From: Isoperla grammatica
Taxonomy: Eukaryota > Arthropoda > Insecta > Plecoptera > Perlodidae
Direction of reading: 5' to 3'
Length of the DNA stretch: 64,000 nucleotides
Assembly: GCA_945910005.1 (NCBI GenBank)
Contig: CAMDTW010000523.1
Location: forward strand, 372,001-436,000
Within the stretch, counting starts at the first letter, position 1, and the number at the start of each line of letters is the position of its first letter. The notes beneath the pieces were generated by a model that was given only the letters and a program-made list of their open reading frames with translations, searched no databases and had not been told where the DNA came from. A program made the position numbers and the translations under genes. This document shows, piece after piece, positions 35,224 to 49,240 of this stretch.

Positions 35224-38200
35224 TGAGTCTTATTTGCTGGGTCTTATATGCAGGTTCTTATACGCTGAGTCTTATATGCTGAGTCTTATATGCTGGTTCT
35301 TATATGCAGGTTCTTATATGCTGAGTCTTATATGCTGGGTCTTATATGCTGGGTCTTATATGCTGGGTCTTATATGCTGGGTCTTATTTACTGAGTCTTA
35401 TATGCTGGGTCTAATATGCTAAGTCTTATATGCAGGTTCTTATATGCTAAGTCTTATATGCAGGTTCTTATATGCTGAGTCTTATATGCTGAGTCTTATA
35501 TGCTGGGTCTTATATGCAGGTTCTTATATGCTGAGTCTTATATGCTGGGTCTTATATGCAGGTTCTTATATGCTGAGTCTTATATGCAGAGTCTTAAATG
35601 CTGGGTCTTATAGCTGGGTCTTATATGCTGGATCTTATATGCTGAGTCTTATATGCTGGGTCTAATGTGCTAGGTCTTATATGCAGGTTCTTATATGCTG
35701 AGTCTTATATGCAGGTTCTTATATGCTGAGTCTTATATGCTGGGTCTAATGTGCTAGGTCTATATGCAGGTTCTTATATGCTGAGTCTTATATGCAGGTT
35801 CTTATATGCTGAGTCTTATATGCTGAGTCTTATATGCTGGGTCTTATATGCAGGTTCTTATATGCTGAGTCTTATATGCTGGGTCTTATATGCTGGGTCT
35901 AATATGCTGGGTCTTATATGCTTGGGTCTTATATGCTGAGTCTTATATGCTGCGTCTTATATTCTGGGTCTTATATGCTGGGTCTTATATGCTGAGTCTT
36001 ATATGCAGGGTCTTATATGCTGAGTCTTTTATGCTGGGTCTTATATGCTGGGTCTTATATGCTGGGTCTTATATGCTGAGTCTTATATGCTGGGTCTTAT
36101 ATGCTGGGTCTTATATGCAGGGTCTTATATGCTGAGTCTTATATGCTGGGTCTTATATGCTGGGTCTTATATGCTGGGTCTTATATGCGGGTTCTTATAT
36201 GCTGAGTCTTATATGCTGGGTCTTATATGCTGGGTCTTATATGCAGGGTCTTATATGCTGAGTCTTATATGCTGAGTCTTATATGCTGGGTCTTATATGC
36301 TGGGTCTTATATGCTGGGTCTTATATGCAGGGTCTTAAATGCTCAGTCTTATATGCTGGGTCTAATATGCTGGGTCTTATATGCTGGTTTTTATATGCTG
36401 GGTCTTATATGCTGGGTCTTATATGCTGAGTCTTATATGCTGGTTTTTATATGCTGGGTCTTATATGCAGGTTCTTATATGCAGGTTCTTATATGCTGAG
36501 TCTTATATGCAGGTTCTTAAATGCTGGGTCTTATATGCTGAGTCTTATATGCTGAGTCTTATATGCAGGTTCTTAAATGCTGGGTCTTATATGCTGAGTC
36601 TTATATGCTGGGTCTTATATGCTGAGTCTTATATGCTGACCCTTACATGCTGGGTCTTATATGCTGGGTCTTATATGCCGGGTCTTATATGCTGGGTCTT
36701 AAATGCTGGGTCTTATATGCTGGGTCTTATATGCCGGGTCTTATATGCTGGGTCTTAAATGCTGAGTCTTATATGCTGGGTCTTATATGCTGAATCTAAT
36801 ATGCTGGGTCTAATATGCTGGGTCTTATATGCTGAGTCTTATATGCAGGGTCTTATATGCAGGGTCTTATATGCTGAGTCTTATATGCTGGGTCTAATAT
36901 GCTGGGTCTTATATGCTGGGTCTTATACGCTGGGTCTTATATGCTGAGTCTTATATGCAGGGTCTTATATGCAGGGTCTTATATGCTAAGTCTTATATGC
37001 AGGGTCTTATATGCAGGGTCTTATATGCAGGGTCTTATATGGTGATTCTTATATGCTGGGTCTAATATGCTGGGTCTTATATGCTGGGTCTTATATGCTG
37101 GGTCTTATATGCTGAGTCTAATATGCAGGGTCTTATATGCAGGGTCTTATATGCTGAGTCTTATATGCTGAGTCTTATATGCTGGGTCTTATATGCTAAG
37201 TCTTATATGCTGGTTTTTATATGCTGGGTCTTATATGCTGAGTCTTATATGCAGGTTCTTATATGCTGAGTCTTAAATGCAGGTTCTTTTATGCAGGTTC
37301 TTATATGCAGGTTCTTATATGCTGAGTCTTATATGCAGGTTCTTAAATGCTGGGTCTTATATGCTGAGTCTTATATGCTGGGTCTTATATGCTGAGTCTT
37401 ATATGCAGGTTCTTATATGATGAGTCTTATATGATGAGTCTCATATGCTGACTCTTATATGCTGACCCTTACATGCTGGGTCTTATATGCTGGGTCTTAT
37501 ATGCCGGGTCTTATATGCTGGGTCTTAAATGCTGAGTCTTATATGCTGGGTCTTATATGCTGAATCTAATATGCTGGATCTAATATGCTGGGTCTTATAT
37601 GCTGAGTCTTATATGCAGGGTCTTATATGCAGGGTCTTATATGCTGAGTCTTATATGCTGGGTCTAATATGCTGGGTCTTATATGCTGGGTCTTATACGC
37701 TGGGTCTTATATGCTGAGTCTTATATGCAGGGTCTTATATGCAGGGTCTTATATGCTGAGTCTTATATGCAGGGTCTTATATGCAGGGTCTTATATGCTG
37801 AGTCTTATATGCTGGGTCTAAAATGCTGGGACTTATATGCTGGGTCTTATATGCTGGGTCTTATATGCTGGGTCTTTAATGCTGAGTCTTATATGCTGGG
37901 TCTTATATGCTGAGTCTTATATGCTGAGTCTTATATGCTGGGTCTAATATGCTGGGTCTTATATGCTGGGTCTTATATGCTGGGTCTTATATGCTGAGTC
38001 TTATATGCAGGGTCTTATAAACAGGGTCTTATATGCTGAGTCTTATATGCAGGGTCTTATATGCTGGGTCTTATATGCTGGGTCTTATATGCTGGGTCTT
38101 ATATGCTGAGTCTTACATGCAGGGTCTTATATGCAGGGTCTTATATGCTGAGTCTTATATGCTTAGTCTTATATGCTGGGTCTTATATGCTGAGTCTTAT

Positions 38201-38760
38201 ATGCTGGGTCTTATATGCAGGTTCTTATATGCTGAGTCTTTTATGCTGAGTCTTATATGCTGAGTCTTATATGCTGAGTCTTATATGCTGGGTCTTATAT
38301 GCTGGGTCTTATATGCTGGGTCTTATATGCTGGGTCTTATATGCTGGGTCTTATATGCTGGGTCTTATATGCTGGGTCTTAAATGCTGAGTCTTATATGC
38401 TGGGTCTTATATGCTAAGTCTTATATGCTGAGTCTTATATGCTGGGTCTTATATGCTGGGTCTTATATGCTGGGTCTTATATGCTGAGTCTTATATGCTG
38501 GGTCTTATATGCTGGGTCTTATATGCTGAGTCTTATATGCTGGGTCTTATATGCTGGGTCTTATACGCTAGGTCTTATATGCTGGGTCTTATATGCTGAG
38601 TCTTATACGCTGGGTCTTATATGCTAAGTCTCATATGTTGAGTCTTATATGCTGAGTCTTATATTCTGAGTCTTATACGCTGAGTCTTATATGCAGGTTC
38701 TTATATGCTGAGTCTTATATGCTGAGTCTTATATGCTGAGTCTTATATGCTGGGTCTTAT
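35224..38760 (+). repeat. HOR unit, a type, 5' part replaced by omega, with internal deletion
   Basis: It begins at the TATTTGCTGGG marker, so the anchor and the first dozen monomers of an a HOR are missing. The 13-mer is at 35,603-35,615, a second 13-mer (AGGTCTATATGCA) at 35,756-35,768, and the 15-mer at 35,909-35,923. The 35,756 monomer is shared only with 53,199-53,211. Near 37,830-37,880 a 378-bp segment (27 monomers) present at about 43,990-44,390 and 55,270-55,680 is absent. Confidence 0.85.
37830..37880 (+). other. Site of a 378-bp (27-monomer) deletion
   Basis: After TCTAAAATGCTGGGAC near 37,818 the sequence passes within about three monomers to CTGGG and TCTTTAATGCTGAG. At 43,967 and 55,250 the same two landmarks are separated by 378 bp more. 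The loss is a whole number of monomers, so the register is kept. Unequal exchange or replication slippage between CTGGG runs would explain it; that is inference. Confidence 0.8.
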
Positions 38761-41700
38761 ATGCTGGGTCTTATATGCAGGGTCTTATATGTTGAGTCTT
38801 ATATGCTGGTTCTAATATGCTGGGTCTTATATGCTGGGTCTTATATGCTGGGTCTAATATGCTGGGTTTTATATGCTGGGTCTTACATGCTGAGTCTTTT
38901 ATGCAGGTTCTTATATGCTGAGTCTTATATGCTGAGTCTTATTTGCTGGGTCTTATATGCAGGTTCTTATACGCTGAGTCTTATATGCTGAGTCTTATAT
39001 GCTGGTTCTTATATGCAGGTTCTTATATGCTGAGTCTTATATGCTGGGTCTTATATGCTGGGTCTTATATGCTGGGTCTTATATGCTGGGTCTTATTTAC
39101 TGAGTCTTATATGCTGGGTCTAATATGCTAAGTCTTATATGCAGGTTCTTATATGCTAAGTCTTATATGCAGGTTCTTATATGCTGAGTCTTATATGCTG
39201 AGTCTTATATGCTGGGTCTTATATGCAGGTTCTTATATGCTGAGTCTTATATGCTGGGTCTTATATGCAGGTTCTTATATGCTGAGTCTTATATGCAGAG
39301 TCTTAAATGCTGGGTCTTATAGCTGGGTCTTATATGCTGGATCTTATATGCTGAGTCTTATATGCTGGGTCTAATGTGCTAGGTCTTATATGCAGGTTCT
39401 TATATGCTGAGTCTTATATGCAGGTTCTTATATGCTGAGTCTTATATGCTGGGTCTAATGTGCTAGGTCTTATATGCAGGTTCTTATATGCTGAGTCTTA
39501 TATGCAGGTTCTTATATGCTGAGTCTTATATGCTGAGTCTTATATGCTGGGTCTTATATGCAGGTTCTTATATGCTGAGTCTTATATGCTGGGTCTTATA
39601 TGCTGGGTCTAATATGCTGGGTCTTATATGCTTGGGTCTTATATGCTGAGTCTTATATGCTGCGTCTTATATTCTGGGTCTTATATGCTGGGTCTTATAT
39701 GCTGAGTCTTATATGCAGGGTCTTATATGCTGAGTCTTTTATGCTGGGTCTTATATGCTGGGTCTTATATGCTGGGTCTTATATGCTGAGTCTTATATGC
39801 TGGGTCTTATATGCTGGGTCTTATATGCAGGGTCTTATATGCTGACTCTTATATGCTGGGTCTTATATGCTGGGTCTTATATGCTGGGTCTTATATGCGG
39901 GTTCTTATATGCTGAGTCTTATATGCTGGGTCTTATATGCTGGGTCTTATATGCAGGGTCTTATATGCTGAGTCTTATATGCTGAGTCTTATATGCTGGG
40001 TCTTATATGCTGGGTCTTATATGCTGGGTCTTATATGCAGGGTCTTAAATGCTCAGTCTTTTATGCTGGGTCTAATATGCTGGGTCTTATATGCTGGTTT
40101 TTATATGCTGGGTCTTATATGCTGGGTCTTATATGCTGAGTCTTATATGCTGGTTTTTATATGCTGGGTCTTATATGCAGGTTCTTATATGCAGGTTCTT
40201 ATATGCTGAGTCTTATATGCAGGTTCTTAAATGCTGGGTCTTATATGCTGAGTCTTATATGCTGAGTCTTATATGCAGGTTCTTAAATGCTGGGTCTTAT
40301 ATGCTGAGTCTTATATGCTGGGTCTTATATGCTGAGTCTTATATGCTGACCCTTACATGCTGGGTCTTATATGCTGGGTCTTATATGCCGGGTCTTATAT
40401 GCTGGGTCTTTAATGCTGGGTCTTATATGCTGGGTCTTATATGCCGGGTCTTATATGCTGGGTCTTAAATGCTGAGTCTTATATGCTGGGTCTTATATGC
40501 TGAATCTAATATGCTGGGTCTAATATGCTGGGTCTTATATGCTGAGTCTTATATGCAGGGTCTTATATGCAGGGTCTTATATGCTGAGTCTTATATGCTG
40601 GGTCTAATATGCTGGGTCTTATATGCTGGGTCTTATACGCTGGGTCTTATATGCTGAGTCTTATATGCAGGGTCTTATATGCAGGGTCTTATATGCTTAG
40701 TCTTATATGCAGGGTCTTATATGCAGGGTCTTATATGGTGATTCTTATATGCTGGGTCTAATATGCTGGGTCTTATATGCTGGGTCTTATATGCTGGGTC
40801 TTATATGCTGAGTCTAATATGCAGGGTCTTATATGCAGGGTCTTATATGCTGAGTCTTATATGCTGAGTCTTATATGCTGGGTCTTATATGCTAAGTCTT
40901 ATATGCTGGTTTTTATATGCTGGGTCTTATATGCTGAGTCTTATATGCAGGTTCTTATATGCTGAGTCTTAAATGCAGGTTCTTTTATGCAGGTTCTTAT
41001 ATGCAGGTTCTTATATGCTGAGTCTTATATGCAGGTTCTTAAATGCTGGGTCTTATATGCTGAGTCTTATATGCTGGGTCTTATATGCTGAGTCTTATAT
41101 GCAGGTTCTTATATGATGAGTCTTATATGATGAGTCTCATATGCTGACTCTTATATGCTGACCCTTACATGCTGGGTCTTATATGCTGGGTCTTATATGC
41201 CAAGTCTTATATGCTGGGTCTTAAATGCTGAGTCTTATATGCTGGGTCTTATATGCTGAATCTAATATGCTGGATCTAATATGCTGGGTCTTATATGCTG
41301 AGTCTTATATGCAGGGTCTTATATGCAGGGTCTTATATGCTGAGTCTTATATGCTGGGTCTAATATGCTGGGTCTTATATGCTGGGTCTTATACGCTGGG
41401 TCTTATATGCTGAGTCTTATATGCAGGGTCTTATATGCAGGGTCTTATATGCTGAGTCTTATATGCCGGGTCTTATATGCTGGGTCTTAAATGCTGAGTC
41501 TTATATGCTGTGTCTTATATGCTGAATCTAATATGCTGGGTCTAATATGCTGGGTCTTTAATGCTGAGTCTTATATGCAGGGTCTTATATGCAGGGTCTC
41601 ATATGCTGAGTCTTATATGCTGGGTCTAATATGCTGGGTCTTATATGCTGGGTCTTATACGCTGGGTCTTATATGCTGAGTCTTATATGCAGGGTCTTAT

Positions 41701-42568
41701 ATGCAGGGTCTTATATGCTGAGTCTTATATGCAGGGTCTTATATGCAGGGTCTTATATGCTGAGTCTTATATGCTGGGTCTAATATGCTGGGTCTTATAT
41801 GCTGGGTCTTATATGCTGGGTCTTATATGCTGAGTCTTATTTGCAGGGTCTTATATGCAGGGTCTTATATGCTGAGTCTTATATGCAGGGTCTTATATGC
41901 TGGGTCTTATATGCTGGGTCTTATATGCTGGGTCTTATATGCTGAGTCTTATATGCAGGGTCTTATATGCAGGGTCTTATATGCTGAGTCTTATATGCTT
42001 AGTCTTATATGCTGGGTCTTATATGCTGAGTCTTATATGCTGGGTCTTATATGCAGGTTCTTATATGCTGAGTCTTATATGCTGAGTCTTATATGCTGAG
42101 TCTTATATGCTGAGTCTTATATGCTGGGTCTTATATGCTGGGTCTTATATGCTGGGTCTTATTTGCTGGGTCTTATATGCTGGGTCTTAAATGCTGAGTC
42201 TTATATGCTGGGTCTTATATGCTAAGTCTTATATGCTGAGTCTTATATGCTGGGTCTTATATGCTGGGTCTTATATGCTGGGTCTTATATGCTGAGTCTA
42301 ATATTCTGGGTCTTATATGCTGGGTCTTATATGCTGAGTCTTATATGCTGGGTCTTATATGCTGGGTCTTATACGCTAGGTCTTATATGCTGGGTCTTAT
42401 ATGCTGAGTCTTATACGCTGGGTCTTATATGCTTAGTCTCATATGCTGAGTCTTATATGCTGAGTCTTATATTCTGAGTCTTATACGCTGAGTCTTATAT
42501 GCAGGTTCTTATATGCTGAGTCTTATATGCTGAGTCTTATATGCTGAGTCTTATATGCTGGGTCTTAT
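38761..42568 (+). repeat. HOR unit 8, a type, 3,808 bp
   Basis: It is a full a HOR with the 13-mer at 39,312-39,324 and the 15-mer at 39,619-39,633. It carries TTTATATG after CTGGG near 38,868, CTGACTC near 39,843, TCTTTTATG after CTCAG near 40,058 and TCTTTAATG near 40,410. After about 41,460 it joins, at a GCCGGG monomer, a segment that matches 5,262 onward (offset 36,200). Confidence 0.87.
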
Positions 42569-45284
42569 ATGCTGGGTCTTATATGCAGGGTCTTATATGT
42601 TGAGTCTTATATGCTGGGTCTAATATGCTGGGTCTTATATGCTGGGTCTTATATGCTGGGTCTAATATGCTGGGTCTTATATGCTGGGTCTTACATGCTG
42701 AGTCTTTTATGCAGGTTCTTAAATGCTGGGTCTTATATGCTGAGTCTTATATGCTGGGTCTTATATGCTGAGTCTTATATGCTGACCCTTACATGCTGGG
42801 TCTTATATGCTGGGTCTTATATGCCGGGTCTTATATGCTGGGTCTTAAATGCTGGGTCTTATATGCTGGGTCTTATATGCCGGGTCTTATATGCTGGGTC
42901 TTAAATGCTGAGTCTTATATGCTGGGTCTTATATGCTGAATCTAATATGCTGGGTCTAATATGCTGGGTCTTATATGCTGAGTCTTATATGCAGGGTCTT
43001 ATATGCAGGGTCTTATATGCTGAGTCTTATATGCTGGGTCTAATATGCTGGGTCTTATATGCTGGGTCTTATACGCTGGGTCTTATATGCTGAGTCTTAT
43101 ATGCAGGGTCTTATATGCAGGGTCTTATATGCTAAGTCTTATATGCAGGGTCTTATATGCAGGGTCTTATATGCAGGGTCTTATATGGTGATTCTTATAT
43201 GCTGGGTCTAATATGCTGGGTCTTATATGCTGGGTCTTATATGCTGGGTCTTATATGCTGAGTCTAATATGCAGGGTCTTATATGCAGGGTCTTATATGC
43301 TGAGTCTTATATGCTGAGTCTTATATGCTGGGTCTTATATGCTAAGTCTTATATGCTGGTTTTTATATGCTGGGTCTTATATGCTGAGTCTTATATGCAG
43401 GTTCTTATATGCTGAGTCTTAAATGCAGGTTCTTTTATGCAGGTTCTTATATGCAGGTTCTTATATGCTGAGTCTTATATGCAGGTTCTTAAATGCTGGG
43501 TCTTATATGCTGAGTCTTATATGCTGGGTCTTATATGCTGAGTCTTATATGCAGGTTCTTATATGATGAGTCTTATATGATGAGTCTCATATGCTGACTC
43601 TTATATGCTGACCCTTACATGCTGGGTCTTATATGCTGGGTCTTATATGCCGGGTCTTATATGCTGGGTCTTAAATGCTGAGTCTTATATGCTGGGTCTT
43701 ATATGCTGAATCTAATATGCTGGATCTAATATGCTGGGTCTTATATGCTGAGTCTTATATGCAGGGTCTTATATGCAGGGTCTTATATGCTGAGTCTTAT
43801 ATGCTGGGTCTAATATGCTGGGTCTTATATGCTGGGTCTTATACGCTGGGTCTTATATGCTGAGTCTTATATGCAGGGTCTTATATGCAGGGTCTTATAT
43901 GCTGAGTCTTATATGCAGGGTCTTATATGCAGGGTCTTATATGCTGAGTCTTATATGCTGGGTCTAAAATGCTGGGACTTATATGCTGGGTCTTATATGC
44001 TGGGTCTTATATGCTGAGTCTTATATGCAGGGTCTTATATGCAGGGTCTTATATGCTGAGTCTTATATGCAGGGTCTTATATGCTGGGTCTTATATGCTG
44101 GGTCTTATATGCTGGGTCTTATATGCTGAGTCTTATATGCAGGGTCTTATATGCAAGGTCTTATATGCTGAGTCTTATATGCTTAGTCTTATATGCGGGG
44201 TCTTATATGCTGAGTCTTATATGCTGGGTCTTATATGCAGGTTCTTATATGCTGAGTCTTATATGCTGAGTCTTATATGCTGAGTCTTATATGCTGAGTC
44301 TTATATGCTGGGTCTTATATGCTGGGTCTTATATGCTGGGTCTTATATGCTGGGTCTTATATTGCGGGTCTTATATGCTGGGTCTTATATGCTGGGTCTT
44401 TAATGCTGAGTCTTATATGCTGGGTCTTATATGCTGAGTCTTATATGCTGAGTCTTATATGCTGGGTCTAATATGCTGGGTCTTATATGCTGGGTCTTAT
44501 ATGCTGGGTCTTATATGCTGAGTCTTATATGCAGGGTCTTATAAACAGGGTCTTATATGCTGAGTCTTATATGCAGGGTCTTATATGCTGGGTCTTATAT
44601 GCTGGGTCTTATATGCTGGGTCTTATATGCTGAGTCTTACATGCAGGGTCTTATATGCAGGGTCTTATATGCTGAGTCTTATATGCTTAGTCTTATATGC
44701 TGGGTCTTATATGCTGAGTCTTATATGCTGGGTCTTATATGCAGGTTCTTATATGCTGAGTCTTTTATGCTGAGTCTTATATGCTGAGTCTTATATGCTG
44801 AGTCTTATATGCTGGGTCTTATATGCTGGGTCTTATATGCTGGGTCTTATATGCTGGGTCTTATATGCTGGGTCTTATATGCTGGGTCTTATATGCTGGG
44901 TCTTAAATGCTGAGTCTTATATGCTGGGTCTTATATGCTAAGTCTTATATGCTGAGTCTTATATGCTGGGTCTTATATGCTGGGTCTTATATGCTGGGTC
45001 TTATATGCTGAGTCTTATATGCTGGGTCTTATATGCTGGGTCTTATATGCTGAGTCTTATATGCTGGGTCTTATATGCTGGGTCTTATACGCTAGGTCTT
45101 ATATGCTGGGTCTTATATGCTGAGTCTTATACGCTGGGTCTTATATGCTAAGTCTCATATGTTGAGTCTTATATGCTGAGTCTTATATTCTGAGTCTTAT
45201 ACGCTGAGTCTTATATGCAGGTTCTTATATGCTGAGTCTTATATGCTGAGTCTTATATGCTGAGTCTTATATGCTGGGTCTTAT
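42569..45284 (+). repeat. HOR interval 9, truncated, 2,716 bp
   Basis: It starts as a b/c-type HOR but after about 147 bp crosses the 6.1/6.5-kb duplication junction (about 42,710) and jumps to the TCTTAAATG and CTGACCC part of an a HOR. The whole 13-mer/15-mer and GCGGGTTC region is missing. The rest contains the 27-monomer segment that the left copy has lost. Confidence 0.87.
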
Positions 45285-48200
45285 ATGCTGGGTCTTATAT
45301 GCAGGGTCTTATATGTTGAGTCTTATATGCTGGTTCTAATATGCTGGGTCTTATATGCTGGGTCTTATATGCTGGGTCTAATATGCTGGGTTTTATATGC
45401 TGGGTCTTACATGCTGAGTCTTTTATGCAGGTTCTTATATGCTGAGTCTTATATGCTGAGTCTTATTTGCTGGGTCTTATATGCAGGTTCTTATACGCTG
45501 AGTCTTATATGCTGAGTCTTATATGCTGGTTCTTATATGCAGGTTCTTATATGCTGAGTCTTATATGCTGGGTCTTATATGCTGGGTCTTATATGCTGGG
45601 TCTTATATGCTGGGTCTTATTTACTGAGTCTTATATGCTGGGTCTAATATGCTAAGTCTTATATGCAGGTTCTTATATGCTAAGTCTTATATGCAGGTTC
45701 TTATATGCTGAGTCTTATATGCTGAGTCTTATATGCTGGGTCTTATATGCAGGTTCTTATATGCTGAGTCTTATATGCTGGGTCTTATATGCAGGTTCTT
45801 ATATGCTGAGTCTTATATGCAGAGTCTTAAATGCTGGGTCTTATAGCTGGGTCTTATATGCTGGATCTTATATGCTGAGTCTTATATGCTGGGTCTAATG
45901 TGCTAGGTCTTATATGCAGGTTCTTATATGCTGAGTCTTATATGCAGGTTCTTATATGCTGAGTCTTATATGCTGGGTCTAATGTGCTAGGTCTTATATG
46001 CAGGTTCTTATATGCTGAGTCTTATATGCAGGTTCTTATATGCTGAGTCTTATATGCTGAGTCTTATATGCTGGGTCTTATATGCAGGTTCTTATATGCT
46101 GAGTCTTATATGCTGGGTCTTATATGCTGGGTCTAATATGCTGGGTCTTATATGCTTGGGTCTTATATGCTGAGTCTTATATGCTGCGTCTTATATTCTG
46201 GGTCTTATATGCTGGGTCTTATATGCTGAGTCTTATATGCAGGGTCTTATATGCTGAGTCTTTTATGCTGGGTCTTATATGCTGGGTCTTATATGCTGGG
46301 TCTTATATGCTGAGTCTTATATGCTGGGTCTTATATGCTGGGTCTTATATGCAGGGTCTTATATGCTGACTCTTATATGCTGGGTCTTATATGCTGGGTC
46401 TTATATGCTGGGTCTTATATGCGGGTTCTTATATGCTGAGTCTTATATGCTGGGTCTTATATGCTGGGTCTTATATGCAGGGTCTTATATGCTGAGTCTT
46501 ATATGCTGAGTCTTATATGCTGGGTCTTATATGCTGGGTCTTATATGCTGGGTCTTATATGCAGGGTCTTAAATGCTCAGTCTTTTATGCTGGGTCTAAT
46601 ATGCTGGGTCTTATATGCTGGTTTTTATATGCTGGGTCTTATATGCTGGGTCTTATATGCTGAGTCTTATATGCTGGTTTTTATATGCTGGGTCTTATAT
46701 GCAGGTTCTTATATGCAGGTTCTTATATGCTGAGTCTTATATGCAGGTTCTTAAATGCTGGGTCTTATATGCTGAGTCTTATATGCTGAGTCTTATATGC
46801 AGGTTCTTAAATGCTGGGTCTTATATGCTGAGTCTTATATGCTGGGTCTTATATGCTGAGTCTTATATGCTGACCCTTACATGCTGGGTCTTATATGCTG
46901 GGTCTTATATGCCGGGTCTTATATGCTGGGTCTTTAATGCTGGGTCTTATATGCTGGGTCTTATATGCCGGGTCTTATATGCTGGGTCTTAAATGCTGAG
47001 TCTTATATGCTGGGTCTTATATGCTGAATCTAATATGCTGGGTCTAATATGCTGGGTCTTATATGCTGAGTCTTATATGCAGGGTCTTATATGCAGGGTC
47101 TTATATGCTGAGTCTTATATGCTGGGTCTAATATGCTGGGTCTTATATGCTGGGTCTTATACGCTGGGTCTTATATGCTGAGTCTTATATGCAGGGTCTT
47201 ATATGCAGGGTCTTATATGCTTAGTCTTATATGCAGGGTCTTATATGCAGGGTCTTATATGGTGATTCTTATATGCTGGGTCTAATATGCTGGGTCTTAT
47301 ATGCTGGGTCTTATATGCTGGGTCTTATATGCTGAGTCTAATATGCAGGGTCTTATATGCAGGGTCTTATATGCTGAGTCTTATATGCTGAGTCTTATAT
47401 GCTGGGTCTTATATGCTAAGTCTTATATGCTGGTTTTTATATGCTGGGTCTTATATGCTGAGTCTTATATGCAGGTTCTTATATGCTGAGTCTTAAATGC
47501 AGGTTCTTTTATGCAGGTTCTTATATGCAGGTTCTTATATGCTGAGTCTTATATGCAGGTTCTTAAATGCTGGGTCTTATATGCTGAGTCTTATATGCTG
47601 GGTCTTATATGCTGAGTCTTATATGCAGGTTCTTATATGATGAGTCTTATATGATGAGTCTCATATGCTGACTCTTATATGCTGACCCTTACATGCTGGG
47701 TCTTATATGCTGGGTCTTATATGCCAAGTCTTATATGCTGGGTCTTAAATGCTGAGTCTTATATGCTGGGTCTTATATGCTGAATCTAATATGCTGGATC
47801 TAATATGCTGGGTCTTATATGCTGAGTCTTATATGCAGGGTCTTATATGCAGGGTCTTATATGCTGAGTCTTATATGCTGGGTCTAATATGCTGGGTCTT
47901 ATATGCTGGGTCTTATACGCTGGGTCTTATATGCTGAGTCTTATATGCAGGGTCTTATATGCAGGGTCTTATATGCTGAGTCTTATATGCCGGGTCTTAT
48001 ATGCTGGGTCTTAAATGCTGAGTCTTATATGCTGTGTCTTATATGCTGAATCTAATATGCTGGGTCTAATATGCTGGGTCTTTAATGCTGAGTCTTATAT
48101 GCAGGGTCTTATATGCAGGGTCTCATATGCTGAGTCTTATATGCTGGGTCTAATATGCTGGGTCTTATATGCTGGGTCTTATACGCTGGGTCTTATATGC

Positions 48201-49240
48201 TGAGTCTTATATGCAGGGTCTTATATGCAGGGTCTTATATGCTGAGTCTTATATGCAGGGTCTTATATGCAGGGTCTTATATGCTGAGTCTTATATGCTG
48301 GGTCTAATATGCTGGGTCTTATATGCTGGGTCTTATATGCTGGGTCTTATATGCTGAGTCTTATTTGCAGGGTCTTATATGCAGGGTCTTATATGCTGAG
48401 TCTTATATGCAGGGTCTTATATGCTGGGTCTTATATGCTGGGTCTTATATGCTGGGTCTTATATGCTGAGTCTTATATGCAGGGTCTTATATGCAGGGTC
48501 TTATATGCTGAGTCTTATATGCTTAGTCTTATATGCTGGGTCTTATATGCTGAGTCTTATATGCTGGGTCTTATATGCAGGTTCTTATATGCTGAGTCTT
48601 ATATGCTGAGTCTTATATGCTGAGTCTTATATGCTGAGTCTTATATGCTGGGTCTTATATGCTGGGTCTTATATGCTGGGTCTTATTTGCTGGGTCTTAT
48701 ATGCTGGGTCTTAAATGCTGAGTCTTATATGCTGGGTCTTATATGCTAAGTCTTATATGCTGAGTCTTATATGCTGGGTCTTATATGCTGGGTCTTATAT
48801 GCTGGGTCTTATATGCTGAGTCTAATATTCTGGGTCTTATATGCTGGGTCTTATATGCTGAGTCTTATATGCTGGGTCTTATATGCTGGGTCTTATACGC
48901 TAGGTCTTATATGCTGGGTCTTATATGCTGAGTCTTATACGCTGGGTCTTATATGCTTAGTCTCATATGCTGAGTCTTATATGCTGAGTCTTATATTCTG
49001 AGTCTTATACGCTGAGTCTTATATGCAGGTTCTTATATGCTGAGTCTTATATGCTGAGTCTTATATGCTGAGTCTTATATGCTGGGTCTTATATGCTGGG
49101 TCTTATATGCAGGGTCTTATATGTTGAGTCTTATATGCTGGGTCTAATATGCTGGGTCTTATATGCTGGGTCTTATATGCTGGGTCTAATATGCTGGGTC
49201 TTATATGCTGGGTCTTACATGCTGAGTCTTTTATGCAGGT
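42717..49240 (+). repeat. 6.1/6.5-kb tandem duplication, right copy (6,524 bp)
   Basis: It is exactly 466 monomers long. It starts with AAATGCTGGG, as at 36,571, and ends after TCTTTTATGCAGG near 49,240, where the left copy was cut by the duplication junction. Copy-specific variants include CAAGGTC near 44,154 (shared with 55,437), TATATTGCGGG near 44,361 and a TCTTTAATG near 44,399. Private variants of the left copy such as GCCAAGTC (41,200) and CTGTGTC (41,508) are repeated here at 47,724 and 48,032. Confidence 0.9.
45285..49092 (+). repeat. HOR unit 10, a type, 3,808 bp
   Basis: It is the duplicate of unit 8 at offset 6,524, with the 13-mer at 45,836-45,848 and the 15-mer at 46,143-46,157. 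It also matches 56,568-59,2xx at offset 11,283, including the CTGACTC and TCTTTTATG variants, so three close copies of this a subtype exist in the right half of the window. Confidence 0.88.

Larger units (their letters stand above)
36571..42716 (+). repeat. 6.1/6.5-kb tandem duplication, left copy (6,146 bp)
   Basis: It matches 42,717-49,240, first at offset 6,146 (36,571 to about 37,850), then at 6,524 (to 42,716). The change in offset is explained by the 378-bp deletion in this copy. The junction at about 42,707-42,716 joins TCTTTTATGCAGGTTCTT to AAATGCTGGG, where a CAGGTTCTT stretch is common to both sides. Confidence 0.9.
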
